Shown here piece by piece: positions 1 to 8,673 of a stretch of 49,643 bases of DNA (the first letter of the stretch is position 1; each line of letters opens with the position of its first letter). Both the position numbers and the translations under genes were made by a program. This DNA comes from Bacillota bacterium (GTDB taxonomy: Bacteria; Bacillota; Clostridia; Christensenellales; Borkfalkiaceae). Under the pieces are notes generated by a model. It saw nothing but the letters and a program-made list of their open reading frames with translations. It searched no databases and was not told the DNA's origin. The DNA lies in assembly GCA_003343995.1 (NCBI GenBank), contig QAKE01000064.1, positions 1-49,643 of the forward strand. The letters are read 5' to 3'.

Positions 1-519
1 GGAATCGAGCGCGCCCGTCGGTTCGTCCGCCATGATGATTTCGGGATTTTTCACCAACGCCCGCGCGATGGCGATGCGCTGTTTCTGCCCGCCGGAAAGG
101 GTATTGGGCTTGCGGCGGGCAAAGCTCTCCATTTCCACCTGCTCCAGAATTTCCCGCACGCGGTTTTTATCTTTATTTTTGCCCTGCAATTCCAAAGCGA
201 GCGCGATATTGTCCTCTACGGAAAACTCATTTAAAATGTTGTATTCCTGAAAAACGAACCCGACAAACGTGTTTCGGTAGCTGTCGAAATCGGATTGCGT
301 AAAGTCCTTGCTGCTCCTGCCCTTGATGATGATCTCGCCGGAATCGGGAGCGTCCAGACCGCCGCAAAGATTGAGCAGCGTCGATTTGCCGCTGCCCGAT
401 TTGCCGAGCAAAAAGATCATGCCCTTTTCCTCAAAGCGCACGGATACGCCGTCGAGCGCGCGCACCTCCGCCCCGCCTTTCGTTTTGTAAACCTTTGTCA
501 GGTTTTTAATTTCCAGCAT
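1..519 (-). CDS. ABC transporter ATP-binding protein (5' part, cut by window edge)
   Basis: The first 173 residues of an ATPase of the MacB/LolD/BceA type, which powers an ABC transporter from the cytoplasmic face. The start ATG follows a strong GGAGG ribosome site, and the frame stays open to base 1. Visible in order are a Walker A motif (GKSGSGKST, about residue 38), a Q-loop (FVFQEYN) and the ABC signature LSGGQKQRIAIARAL followed by Walker B (IIMADEPTGALDS). The D-loop, H-loop and C-terminus lie outside the window. In this subfamily the ATPase usually sits beside a FtsX-like permease, which would be to the left. The substrate cannot be told; antimicrobial-peptide or lipoprotein export are the common roles. 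Confidence 0.93.
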   Translation of the reverse strand, partial: MLEIKNLTKVYKTKGGAEVRALDGVSVRFEEKGMIFLLGKSGSGKSTLLNLCGGLDAPDSGEIIIKGRSSKDFTQSDFDSYRNTFVGFVFQEYNILNEFSVEDNIALALELQGKNKDKNRVREILEQVEMESFARRKPNTLSGGQKQRIAIARALVKNPEIIMADEPTGALDS

Positions 520-592
520 TCGGTTTCCTCCTCTTTATTTAGTTTAATTATACATTTTCCGAAAGAGCAAAAATCGTTAAAATGTTACGATT

Positions 593-621
593 ATTATAGC
601 TTATCCGGCAAAATAAGTCAA
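593..621 (-). promoter_or_regulatory. Promoter for the ABC ATPase gene
   Basis: On the minus strand, TTGACT (616-621) and TATAAT (593-598) are separated by 17 bases. The predicted RNA starts near 586, giving a leader of about 67 bases before the ATG at 519. Confidence 0.8.
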
Positions 622-671
622 TATTTTTTTATTCAATAAATGTATACCTTTTCTTTTTTATATCGCATATT

Positions 672-702
672 AAAAGACGAGCGGGAAAACCGCCCGTCTT
701 TT
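672..702 (-). terminator. Intrinsic terminator after the M20 peptidase gene
   Basis: A nine-pair stem (676-684 with 690-698, one G-U in the minus-strand RNA) is flanked by A and T runs. It starts two bases past the M20 stop codon and insulates the peptidase operon from the ABC promoter. Confidence 0.85.
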
Positions 703-703
703 T

Positions 704-2152
704 TCAGCACTGTTTGATCAACCGCAGGTAAAATTTTACCGTTTCCGCTATCTTTTCCGTCGGAATGCGTTCGTCGTTGCCATGAATGGTCGCGCGCTCT
801 TCCTTCGTCAGCGGCATTGCCGAAAAACGGTATACATAATCGGAAATCGCCCCGTAATGGCGCGAATCGCTGCAAGCGAGCATCAGATAAGGAGAAACGA
901 CGGCGTCTTTCCACGTGCCGCTTACGGCGTTGCACATGATGTTCCAAGCCTCGCCTTCCGTGGCGGATATGTTGGAAGGATTCATGCCGTATACCTTTTC
1001 CACCTTAACGCCGTCGTCGGCGACGGTTTCTTTCAAATAGGCAATCGCCCGATCGGTCGTTTCGCCGCACATAATTCTCAAATTCGCAATCATTTCCGCG
1101 TAAGGCGGCAATACGTTCATGCCCTTGCTTCCGCTCATCTGCGTAAACGCGCAGGTCGTGCGCATGAGCGCGTTAAGCTCCCCGCCCGTCTTTTTGCAGA
1201 TCTTGTCGAGCAAACCCTTAAAACACCACAGATTGGCGAAAATCATGCGATAAAGCAACGTGGAACGCCGTCCGAGCGTATCGAACATTTCGGCGACGGG
1301 CTTGGATAATCTGCCCTTAAACGGGTTGTTTTCCACCCTCGCGCAGGCGCGGCTGAGCTTGCCCACCGCCGTGTGCGGCGGCGGCGAACTCGCGTGTCCG
1401 CCGTTTCCCGCCACGGAAAAACGCACGTTCAAAAGCCCTTTTTCCGCAACGCCGATGAGCGCGCACGGCTCTTTCACCCCGGGGAAAACGTTTTCCACCA
1501 CCGCGCCGCCCTCGTCGCATACCAACGCGGGACGGATATTTTTGCTTTGAAAATACCGAACGATGGCGGGGGCGCCGTCGCCGTTGGTTTCCTCATTGCC
1601 GGAAAACGCCATATACACGTCGTTTTGCGGGACAAACCCCTCTTTGATCAGCTGTTCCGCAGCTTGCAGCACGCCGTTGAGCGTACCCTTGGTATCGAGC
1701 GTCCCCCTGCCCCAAAGCACGCCGTTTTCCAAAACCCCGTCGAACGCGGGCTTGCTCCAAAGAGACTGCTCCACGGAAACGACGTCGTAATGCGCCATTA
1801 AAACGCGGCATTTCGAGCTGTCTTTCCCCTTCCAGCAAAAGAGCAGACTGCGCCTGCCCGGCTTTTCAAACGCGCACGCTTTGTGGATTTCGGGAAAGAG
1901 TTCGGGCAGAAGTTTTTCAAACTTTTCAAATTCCGCCTCGTCCTCCTTGCTTTCATCGGTATCGGAAACGGTTTTGCAGCGTATCATCGCCTGCAAGTCG
2001 GAAACCGCCTTTTTCTCGTCGCACGTCAGTTTATCCTCGGCGGCGCGCGCCGTCTTTTTCGGCTTGAACATCGCGGTGCGCACGGCGATGACGCCGATAA
2101 ACGCCGCAAGAACGGCCGCCAGCGCGATAAGAAGGATAACATACCATTCCAT
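704..2152 (-). CDS. Membrane-anchored M20-family metallopeptidase
   Basis: A zinc-dependent amidohydrolase/peptidase of 482 residues. Residues 3-28 form one hydrophobic helix without a clear cleavage site, so the enzyme is probably tethered. M20 metal and catalytic residues are visible: H121 and D123 in MAHYDVV, the bridging D153 in GRGTLDTKG, the E187/E188 pair in SGNEETNGD, and D213 in VCDEGG. The lid domain follows, then a C-terminal His. It most resembles the carboxypeptidase S / PM20D1 branch, which cleaves small peptides or N-acyl amino acids. The start ATG overlaps the stop of the upstream membrane gene by one base, so the two are translationally coupled. Substrate is unknown; the partners suggest it processes whatever they move. 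Confidence 0.85.
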   Translation of the reverse strand: MEWYVILLIALAAVLAAFIGVIAVRTAMFKPKKTARAAEDKLTCDEKKAVSDLQAMIRCKTVSDTDESKEDEAEFEKFEKLLPELFPEIHKACAFEKPGRRSLLFCWKGKDSSKCRVLMAHYDVVSVEQSLWSKPAFDGVLENGVLWGRGTLDTKGTLNGVLQAAEQLIKEGFVPQNDVYMAFSGNEETNGDGAPAIVRYFQSKNIRPALVCDEGGAVVENVFPGVKEPCALIGVAEKGLLNVRFSVAGNGGHASSPPPHTAVGKLSRACARVENNPFKGRLSKPVAEMFDTLGRRSTLLYRMIFANLWCFKGLLDKICKKTGGELNALMRTTCAFTQMSGSKGMNVLPPYAEMIANLRIMCGETTDRAIAYLKETVADDGVKVEKVYGMNPSNISATEGEAWNIMCNAVSGTWKDAVVSPYLMLACSDSRHYGAISDYVYRFSAMPLTKEERATIHGNDERIPTEKIAETVKFYLRLIKQC

Positions 2153-2898
2153 TATCGATCTTCCTCCGTTTCGGAAGTTTCCTCTTTTACCTCTTTCGGC
2201 ATATCGCCGCGCTCGCCGAGATAGCCTTTTTTATACATAATTCTCGCGCTGCCGATGGTGAACACCACGCCGACGGGAACCATAACGCCGATGAGCGTTC
2301 CCGCAAGGTCGCCGCCGCCCGTCACATAGGAAGAGATGATAAACACCAACAGCATCAGTATGCAGGGCAGAATCGCAATCTTCCAGTTTTTGGAGATATA
2401 CACCACCGCCATGCCGCCGAAGAGCGCGGGCAAGACGTTATCGAACGCAGGTTTTAAGGTGGGATTTTCCAGAACGGGCGTTAAAAAGCTGATAAACACG
2501 ACGCCCAGCATGATGATCAGCATCGTCACGATGGAAGAAACGGCGATCGACATCGTGGAGATGACTTCCGCCTCCTCCGTGCCCGATTTCACGCCCGCCT
2601 GCTCCATGCAGTTGAGGGCGCACGGCACTTTCAGGTTGGAAAGGTTGCCCGTTACGAACCCGAGATACGTGCCGCCCGAGCCGAGCATCGGCGTATAGGT
2701 GAAGGTTTCCACCGCGCCGACCACCCAATACATCGCCATGATGCCGACGCCGGAGCCGACGATGGTCCAATCGATGGACGCGCCGAAAATCGCCATTGCG
2801 AGAAAGGGAAAGGACAAAATGAGCAAAGCCGCGGCCAAGCCCCAGATCCTCCCGTAGATATGCGTTTTATCGTCGAACGTTCTCATTTTCTTATCCAT
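2152..2898 (-). CDS. Polytopic membrane protein paired with a DUF5058-like protein
   Basis: 248 residues with roughly six hydrophobic segments and a charged Glu-rich tail. There is no ATP-binding or known transporter signature. A glycine-rich stretch (GSGGTYLGFVTGNL) between early helices resembles a substrate or ion path, and the segment KVPCALNCMEQAG contains two cysteines. A good GGAGG site precedes the ATG, which lies 13 bases after the upstream membrane gene. I do not recognise a named function. Constant pairing with the next membrane gene and with an M20 peptidase suggests two subunits of one transporter. Confidence 0.75.
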   Translation of the reverse strand: MDKKMRTFDDKTHIYGRIWGLAAALLILSFPFLAMAIFGASIDWTIVGSGVGIMAMYWVVGAVETFTYTPMLGSGGTYLGFVTGNLSNLKVPCALNCMEQAGVKSGTEEAEVISTMSIAVSSIVTMLIIMLGVVFISFLTPVLENPTLKPAFDNVLPALFGGMAVVYISKNWKIAILPCILMLLVFIISSYVTGGGDLAGTLIGVMVPVGVVFTIGSARIMYKKGYLGERGDMPKEVKEETSETEEDR

Positions 2899-2911
2899 GA
2901 TTTTACCCTCC

Positions 2912-3607
2912 TTAACCCAGCCAGATGGTCAGCGGCACCGCCGCAGCCATGCCGATGACGATGCAGATGGGCAGCGCGTAATCGTTGATCCATTTCCAGC
3001 CGGTCTTTTTCAAAAGCAGTCCGCAAAGCGCCATAACGATTGCGGAAACGAAGAACACCAGAACGGGAATCCACCCGCTCGCCCCCTCGCCGACGCCGCC
3101 GAACACATAGCCCAAGAACGCGGAGATCATGCCCATGAAAAGCGCCGTCATAAAGTGACCGCTCCACACCTTATCCTTTTGGTTGAGCTTGACCATGCCG
3201 CGGTGAATACGCTTTCCCATAACGAGCGGGAAAAACATGGAAACGAGCATGCCCGCCGTCATGACGAGCGCGACCGAAACGTATTGCGACGCGTTCTCGA
3301 TGGCAGTGACCACGCCCGCGGCAACGATTTCGTAACTCAGACTGCCGATTACGGAAAGTCTGAGCCACGGCAAGGGCAGACCGAGCTTTTGCGACAGGGC
3401 GACGATGCCCACCAAAATCGCCACGGCGGGCGCGATGGTAAATACTGCCGCGCGGGCGATGGTTTTGTTCAGAACGGATTTTTCCATTCCGATTTTCACA
3501 CCGCGGCGATAGCTTCTTACCAAAAAGAATACCGCCTGCGCCGTAATAATCGCGATGATGACGCCCACGATCACGAATAAAACAGCGCTGTTCATGTTGA
3601 ATTCCAT
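2912..3607 (-). CDS. DUF5058-like integral membrane protein
   Basis: 231 residues with about six transmembrane segments. The first helix begins at residue 8; a loop with Arg/Lys (SYRRGVKIGMEKSV) follows, then a conserved-looking block FTIAPAVAILVGIVALSQ and LPLPWLRLSVIGSLSYE. This pattern matches, from memory, the DUF5058 family of Clostridia, which has no assigned function. It is the first gene of a three-gene operon with a second membrane protein and an M20 peptidase. An AGGAG site sits before the ATG. The family assignment is by eye and moderately sure. Confidence 0.7.
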   Translation of the reverse strand: MEFNMNSAVLFVIVGVIIAIITAQAVFFLVRSYRRGVKIGMEKSVLNKTIARAAVFTIAPAVAILVGIVALSQKLGLPLPWLRLSVIGSLSYEIVAAGVVTAIENASQYVSVALVMTAGMLVSMFFPLVMGKRIHRGMVKLNQKDKVWSGHFMTALFMGMISAFLGYVFGGVGEGASGWIPVLVFFVSAIVMALCGLLLKKTGWKWINDYALPICIVIGMAAAVPLTIWLG

Positions 3608-3658
3608 AACATCTCCTGCTTTCTTTTTTTCCGTCGAAAAAACGGTTATATTACATGT

Positions 3659-3688
3659 ATTATATCATAAAACAAATACCGCTTGCAA
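3659..3688 (-). promoter_or_regulatory. Promoter of the DUF5058-M20 operon
   Basis: Minus strand: TTGCAA (3683-3688), 18-base spacer, extended -10 TGATATAAT with the hexamer at 3659-3664. It fires away from the mutY promoter about 75 bases to the right. Confidence 0.75.
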
Positions 3689-3737
3689 GAATAATCGCAT
3701 TTTTTACCGAAAAAAACGCGATATTTCAGGCAATTTA

Positions 3738-3746
3738 TGCTATAAT
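3738..3746 (+). promoter_or_regulatory. Extended -10 promoter of mutY (leaderless)
   Basis: TGCTATAAT with the hexamer at 3741-3746, six bases before the ATG at 3753. No good -35 is visible at 16-18 bases, as is usual for extended -10 promoters. The expected start of transcription is the A of ATG. Confidence 0.7.
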
Positions 3747-3752
3747 GAGCGT

Positions 3753-4784
3753 ATGTGCATTCCGACAGACGAACGGCAGGACCTTTACGGCAGACTGCCC
3801 GAACTTTTATTGCCTTGGTATAAGCGGAACAAGCGCGATTTGCCGTGGAGAGAAAACACCGATCCCTACCGCGTGCTCGTTTCCGAAATCATGCTGCAGC
3901 AAACGCGCGTGGAGGCGGCGAGGGCGTATTTTATCCGTTTTACGGAAGCGCTGCCGACCGTGCGAACGCTCGCCGACTGTCCCGAGGATAAACTGCTTAA
4001 ACTATGGGAAGGGCTGGGGTATTATTCCCGCGCCAAAAACTTGCAAAAAGCCGCGAAACAGATCGTTGCGGCGGGGAAATTTCCCAATACCTTCGAGGGG
4101 CTTTTAAAACTGAGCGGCGTAGGCGTTTACACGGCGGGCGCGGTGGCGTCCATCGCCTTTTCCCTGCCCGTGCCCGCGGTGGACGGAAACGTCGTGCGGG
4201 TGCTTTCCCGATTGTTCGGCGACGACAGCCCGCAGGAAGCGCTGCGCGCCGAATATACGCAAAAACTCGCCCCCGTTTACCCGCCGGACGACTGCGGCGA
4301 TTTTACGCAGAGCCTGATGGAACTCGGCGCGACGGTATGCACGCCGCGCTCGCCGAAATGCATGCTTTGCCCGCTTTTGGCGCACTGCGACACCAAAAGC
4401 GACGTTCTGCCCCGCAAGACGGCGAAGCCCGAAAAAAAGAAAATCGACATGACGCTTTTTCCCGTTCTCACGCCGAAGGGCATCGGCTTTACGCGGCGGA
4501 GCGATGGCGTGCTCAGCGGCATGTGGCAGTTTTTTAACGCGGAACGCGCGATAAGCGCGGAAGAAATCCCCGAATTTTTACGATCGTCGGGATTTCATCG
4601 ATTTGAAATTTTGCCGCCGCGCACGCACAAGCACGTATTTACGCATTTGGAATGGAATATGACCGCCTACCCCGTAAAAACCGAGGAAACGCCAGATTTT
4701 CTGACGTATTTTGCCGCCGAAGAAGCGGGCGAAAAGGTGGCTTTGCCCACGGCATTCCGTTGGTGCATGAAGTATTTAAAATGA
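3753..4784 (+). CDS. mutY: A/G-specific adenine DNA glycosylase MutY
   Basis: Removes adenine mispaired with 8-oxoguanine in base-excision repair. The 343-residue product has the glycosylase core EIMLQQTRV, a helix-hairpin-helix LSGVGVYTAGAVA followed by the catalytic Asp in VPAVDGNVVR, and an iron-sulfur loop with the C-X6-C-X2-C-X5-C spacing (CTPRSPKCMLCPLLAHC). The C-terminal third is the NUDIX-like 8-oxoG recognition domain. The frame is open upstream, but I choose this ATG because it gives the family N-terminus and because upstream codons overlap the divergent promoter. No Shine-Dalgarno is present; a -10 box lies six bases upstream, so the mRNA is probably leaderless. It stands alone between minus-strand operons. 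Confidence 0.93.
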   Translation: MCIPTDERQDLYGRLPELLLPWYKRNKRDLPWRENTDPYRVLVSEIMLQQTRVEAARAYFIRFTEALPTVRTLADCPEDKLLKLWEGLGYYSRAKNLQKAAKQIVAAGKFPNTFEGLLKLSGVGVYTAGAVASIAFSLPVPAVDGNVVRVLSRLFGDDSPQEALRAEYTQKLAPVYPPDDCGDFTQSLMELGATVCTPRSPKCMLCPLLAHCDTKSDVLPRKTAKPEKKKIDMTLFPVLTPKGIGFTRRSDGVLSGMWQFFNAERAISAEEIPEFLRSSGFHRFEILPPRTHKHVFTHLEWNMTAYPVKTEETPDFLTYFAAEEAGEKVALPTAFRWCMKYLK

Positions 4785-4817
4785 TAACGCGCCGCAAAAG
4801 CGGCGCGTTGTCATTTT
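4781..4817. terminator. Bidirectional terminator between mutY and the 12-kb minus-strand operon
   Basis: A ten-pair GC-rich stem (4786-4795 with 4800-4809, loop AAAA) extends outward by five more pairs and is followed by TTTTA on the plus strand and by TTTTAA on the minus strand. It overlaps the mutY stop codon. Confidence 0.85.
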
Positions 4818-4825
4818 ATGCAAAT

Positions 4826-5281
4826 CTAAATTCCCGTACGGCGTTTGCCGGTAATTTCTTCCATGGGAATTTTCCACACCGAAACGTGTTGCAGATCCCT
4901 CGCAATTTCGTCGTCGAACCCTTCCGCTTGCGGCGTATAACGCCGCGCTATCGCCCGCAGCACCGCGATTTTTTCCGAAACGTCCGTCACTTCCTCCGCC
5001 GTTCCGTAAACGACGGCAGAGCAATAATTTGTTGCAAATTCCCTTTCCGAAGGGATAACTTCCCCCACGAAACTGACGCAAACGCGCGGATTTTGACGCA
5101 GTAAATCGATTTTCTTTCCCGATTTCGCGCAGTGAAAATATAAATTTTCGCCGATTCTGGCAATGGAAAGCGCAACGGCGTAAGGCGCGTTCCCGTCCGA
5201 GAGCGCCAGCGTGGCGAACGCGCTCCCGTCGACGACGGCGAGGGCGGACTCGCGGTCGGTTTGTCTGTCTTTTCTTCTCAT
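4826..5281 (-). CDS. Pyridoxamine 5'-phosphate oxidase-like flavin-binding protein
   Basis: 151 residues with the split-barrel FMN-binding fold of the NimA / Pyridox_ox_2 group: an N-terminal helix, the strand pattern FATLALSDGNAPYAVALS, the YFHCAKSGKKIDLL segment that contacts flavin phosphate, and VCVSFVGEV. Members reduce or bind small molecules, and most are uncharacterised. The start is one base after the upstream gene's TGA, so it is the last gene of a long operon. Nothing in it points to B6 synthesis itself. Confidence 0.8.
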   Translation of the reverse strand: MRRKDRQTDRESALAVVDGSAFATLALSDGNAPYAVALSIARIGENLYFHCAKSGKKIDLLRQNPRVCVSFVGEVIPSEREFATNYCSAVVYGTAEEVTDVSEKIAVLRAIARRYTPQAEGFDDEIARDLQHVSVWKIPMEEITGKRRTGI

Positions 5282-5282
5282 G

Positions 5283-6125
5283 TCAGTGTAAAATCTCCTT
5301 TTTGCGCGCGGCGTTTTCGCTTTTTAGTTTTTTATAAATTTTATCTTCCGAAAAATCGCGCTTGTTTTCGTATTCTCCGCCGAGGGTTTCGATGGCGAAT
5401 TTCAATTCCCGAAACTCCCCGAAATCGGTATTGGGGCGTTCAATCGCCTCGTAAAGCGCGGAAAGGGCGCGCTCGTCGCCGTAACGCGCGAGAAAGGAGG
5501 AAAACAAAGTGACCTGCGCGGGATGCGTTTTGAACGCGGCAAGCAACACGTCGTAAACCCGTTCGTCGGGCGCACAGCGGGAAAGCACGTCGCAGAACAA
5601 GGCTTTGCCCGCCTCGTCCACGTCGCCGTAAAGGCGCAGCAGCGTTTCCTTGCACAGCTCGCATTTGCCGTTCAAAAGCTCGGCGGCAAGCTCGCGGATG
5701 TGCTCCTCCTCGGCTCCGAAGGCAGCGAGTTCCACGTATTTCGGCACGGCGTCGTCGCTGTTTTTATCGCCCAAAAGGTTCAGCGCGTACATCACCTTTT
5801 CCTCCTCGCCGGAATCCAGCAAAGCGATGAGCGGTTTTTCCGCGCCGTCGCTTTCCACGATCGCCGTGCAAAGATATTCCGAAACGGAAAGTCCGCGCTC
5901 GATCTGTTCGCTCAGCGCGAAAACGAGCTCCGCGCCCGTCGCGTCCGCGTAATAGCTATACGGCGTTTTTCCGTCCAGCTCCGCAAAGCTCTGTCTGCCG
6001 AATTCCTCGTAAAGCTCGGGAATTTTATTTTCCCATTCCTCGTAACTCAGCTTTTCTTCGTTCTTCATAACGCGTTCTTTCATGTATTTTTCAAAAAGCG
6101 CGTCGATATCCACGTATTTGATCAT
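5283..6125 (-). CDS. Helical-repeat (HEAT-like) protein, function unknown
   Basis: 280 residues, acidic, rich in Ala/Leu helices. Spacing of helices such as KPLIALLDSGEEEKVMYAL and AVPKYVELAAFGAEEEHI suggests HEAT-type alpha solenoid repeats in residues 90-260, with an N-terminal helical domain. There is no signal peptide or catalytic motif. The ATG overlaps the TPR gene's TGA by one base (TGATG), which rejects the longer in-frame extension upstream. Two adjacent solenoid proteins next to hslO suggest a protein-handling or scaffold role, but that is inference. Confidence 0.7.
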   Translation of the reverse strand: MIKYVDIDALFEKYMKERVMKNEEKLSYEEWENKIPELYEEFGRQSFAELDGKTPYSYYADATGAELVFALSEQIERGLSVSEYLCTAIVESDGAEKPLIALLDSGEEEKVMYALNLLGDKNSDDAVPKYVELAAFGAEEEHIRELAAELLNGKCELCKETLLRLYGDVDEAGKALFCDVLSRCAPDERVYDVLLAAFKTHPAQVTLFSSFLARYGDERALSALYEAIERPNTDFGEFRELKFAIETLGGEYENKRDFSEDKIYKKLKSENAARKKEILH

Positions 6126-7804
6126 CAGACTTTCTCCGTTTCGAGCATCAGCCGTTTCAATTCCTTTTCGCTGCAATTGAAAAGTTCGGCGCATTCCTCT
6201 ACGCTCATCACCTTTTCCACCCCCGAACGCATGAAAATCAGCGCGGCAACGGTTTTTTCCGACGCTTCCTTCACGCTTTTTTCGCCATCCGTCGCAAAAT
6301 AAAGCGAGAGCGCCGCGTCGTACACCTTGCGCATATCGTAATCGCCCGTGACGACGCACTTCGCCACGCACACCGCGTACGCGCCGGCGTATACGTCGCC
6401 GTGCCCGTCCCATTCCGCGTTGAGCGCGTAAAAACTCACCTTTTTATAGACGTTGGAAAGCACGACGCCCACCGTTTTATCGAAATCGCGGAGCGCCAAA
6501 AGCTCGGATATATACCCTTTCATGTCGTCGGAAAGGGTGGGATCGAGCAGCTTGTCGAGCAGGTATTCCTCCGCGCGGCGGGAATCGCCGAGCGCAAGCA
6601 GATAGCAGGAGCACCGCCGAACTTCCCTGTCGCTCGCGGAAAAGCTCCAATCCACCAAATCCCAGAATTTCTGCGTTTTCATCGCTTTGGCAAGCGTCTT
6701 TTCGTTGCGGTTTTTCAAAAGCCGCGAAAGCTCGCGGGTGTTTTCTTCCTCGTCATCGTCAAACGGACGGTAAAAATTCGGCAGAGGTTTAAAGTTCTTC
6801 ACTCCGTTTTCCAGCGCGCTGTCCGCCCTGCGGTAATAGGAAAGCGCGGCGGGATTGACCTCCGTAATCCGCAAAATTCTGCCGAAGGTTTCCTTTGCGG
6901 CGGCAAAATCGCCCGCGTTATACAGCGAAATGCCGTATAAAAACAGCAGCTGCATATCGTAGGGCTTTTGCACGAGCATGCTTTTAAAACACTGCGCCGC
7001 GCGCTCGTATTTTTTATGCTCCATGCACGAGGTTGCGATTTTGTACATGTCGTCCTCGGTTTCGGCGTCCTCTTCCTTCAGCTTTGTAAAATAGAGCCCG
7101 CTGAGCATATCCGAGCCCTTGTATTTATACATGCTCGAAAGGTTGCATATCGCAAACACGTTGTGCTCGTTGCGCTCGTATATCGCCTGACTGCGGGCGA
7201 TCGCCCCCTCCACGTCGCCTTCGAGAAATTCCGCAACGGCGATTTCCATCTGCGCGGTTTCGTATTCCTCCGCTCCGTCCGGCACGGAGGCGAACAGTTC
7301 CCGCGCGGCGGCGTTTTCCCCGCGGATCATCAGCGATTTACCCTTGCGCATCGTATCGCCGTAATCGACTGCCTGCGGCGGATAAACCACCTTAAAATCC
7401 CCCCGCGCGTCGCCGAGCTCCGCGATGGAATCGAGAATATCGTCGTCCATGTAAAGGGTTCCGTCTTTGGATACGAGAAACTGCTGATTGAAATAATACG
7501 TAGCCGCGGTGAGATTGTTTAAGCTGTAATAACAAGCGCCGATGCCGTTGTAAATATCTTCGTATTCGTATTTCGGCGCGCGGTCCAGACAGCGGAACCA
7601 ATATTTCAGCGAATAGTCGTAAAGCCCCATTTCGTAATAAATATCGGCGATGTCGTAATAAATCGACAGCAGATATTTGGTTTTTCCCTTGGCTTCGAGC
7701 AGCAGAGAAAGAGCGCCTTCCAGATCGTCCTCGTCCAAGCGCTTGTCCGCAAGTTTTTTATACGCTTTCGCGCTTGCGTCGAATTTTAATACGTTCTCTG
7801 CCAT
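6125..7804 (-). CDS. Tetratricopeptide-repeat protein
   Basis: 559 residues, cytoplasmic, acidic. TPR-like helix pairs are clear in the first half, for example YYDIADIYYEMGLYDYSLKY, YNGIGACYYSLNNLTAATYY, and later MQLLFLYGISLYNAGDFAAA. The C-terminal 200 residues have a helical domain without obvious TPR spacing. GAGGAG precedes the ATG. It lies nine bases after hslO and is coupled to the repeat protein that follows. Probable protein-protein interaction scaffold; partner unknown. Confidence 0.8.
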   Translation of the reverse strand: MAENVLKFDASAKAYKKLADKRLDEDDLEGALSLLLEAKGKTKYLLSIYYDIADIYYEMGLYDYSLKYWFRCLDRAPKYEYEDIYNGIGACYYSLNNLTAATYYFNQQFLVSKDGTLYMDDDILDSIAELGDARGDFKVVYPPQAVDYGDTMRKGKSLMIRGENAAARELFASVPDGAEEYETAQMEIAVAEFLEGDVEGAIARSQAIYERNEHNVFAICNLSSMYKYKGSDMLSGLYFTKLKEEDAETEDDMYKIATSCMEHKKYERAAQCFKSMLVQKPYDMQLLFLYGISLYNAGDFAAAKETFGRILRITEVNPAALSYYRRADSALENGVKNFKPLPNFYRPFDDDEEENTRELSRLLKNRNEKTLAKAMKTQKFWDLVDWSFSASDREVRRCSCYLLALGDSRRAEEYLLDKLLDPTLSDDMKGYISELLALRDFDKTVGVVLSNVYKKVSFYALNAEWDGHGDVYAGAYAVCVAKCVVTGDYDMRKVYDAALSLYFATDGEKSVKEASEKTVAALIFMRSGVEKVMSVEECAELFNCSEKELKRLMLETEKV

Positions 7805-7812
7805 ATACTCCT

Positions 7813-8673
7813 CTATTCTTCAAAGAGCAAATCGACGTCGCTTTGCGTAAACTCGTAGTTCCTTTCGCAAAACTCGCAATTCACCGTGATTTTCCCCTGC
7901 TCGGCGACGATGTCGTCGAGTTCCTTTTTCCCCATGGATTTCAAAATACCGCCGATATAATCGCGGCTGCAAAGGCAGCGGTAACGCGGCGTAAATTCTT
8001 CCAATTTACATTCGCCAAAGTTTTCTTCGATGATTTCCTCTATGCTTTTTTCCTTGATGAGCGTGCTGATCGAGGAAAATTTTTTCATGACCTCTTCCGC
8101 CTTTGCGATGGACTGCTCCGACGCGTCCGGCAGCGCCTGTATCACCACGCCGCCCGCTCCCGCGCAGGTGTAATCCTTGCCGATTTTCACGCCCAAAGCG
8201 ATGGCGGAAGGCTGTTGTTCGCTATAAAGATAATAGGCGGCGAAATCCTCCGCGACCTCCCCGCTCACTAACCGGCAGCTGCCGGAATACGGCTCTTTCA
8301 GCCCCATGCTCTTCACCACGGTGAGCCGCCCGTTTTTGCCGATGCACCCGCCCACGTCCAATTTTCCGTCGGCGCGCAGCGGCAGTTCCGCGCGGGGATT
8401 ATCGATCGTTCCGCGCATATCGAGCGCACTGTTGCCCGAAACGGTAACCGGTCCCCCGACGCCGTCGCCCACGATATTAACGGAAAGCTTGTCGCCGTCG
8501 TTTTTCAGCCCGCTCGACATGAAGGTCGCCGCGGTGAGCACTCTGCCCAGCGCCGCCGCCGAAAGGGGCGATAATTTATGGATGCGGATGGCGTCGTTCA
8601 CCAGATCGGTGGTATCCATCACGCAAAGGCTCATTTCTCCGCCGTAAATCAACGTTTTAACCAGTCTGTTCAT
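7813..8673 (-). CDS. hslO: Redox-regulated chaperone Hsp33
   Basis: A holdase switched on by oxidation, protecting unfolded proteins during hypochlorite or peroxide stress. The 286-residue product has the N-terminal domain with GRVLTAATFMSSGLK and GDGVGGPVTVSG, a linker, and the C-terminal zinc switch with CxC (CLCSRDYIGGIL) and CxxC (CEFCERNYEF). All four cysteines are present, so the redox switch should work. The ATG directly abuts the TAA of the antiporter gene, with a weak GGGAG site inside that gene. Confidence 0.96.
   Translation of the reverse strand: MNRLVKTLIYGGEMSLCVMDTTDLVNDAIRIHKLSPLSAAALGRVLTAATFMSSGLKNDGDKLSVNIVGDGVGGPVTVSGNSALDMRGTIDNPRAELPLRADGKLDVGGCIGKNGRLTVVKSMGLKEPYSGSCRLVSGEVAEDFAAYYLYSEQQPSAIALGVKIGKDYTCAGAGGVVIQALPDASEQSIAKAEEVMKKFSSISTLIKEKSIEEIIEENFGECKLEEFTPRYRCLCSRDYIGGILKSMGKKELDDIVAEQGKITVNCEFCERNYEFTQSDVDLLFEE

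Noticed and set aside
3555..3752. 66-codon N-terminal extension of mutY
   Set aside because: It overlaps the divergent membrane gene and both promoters and encodes no glycosylase sequence.
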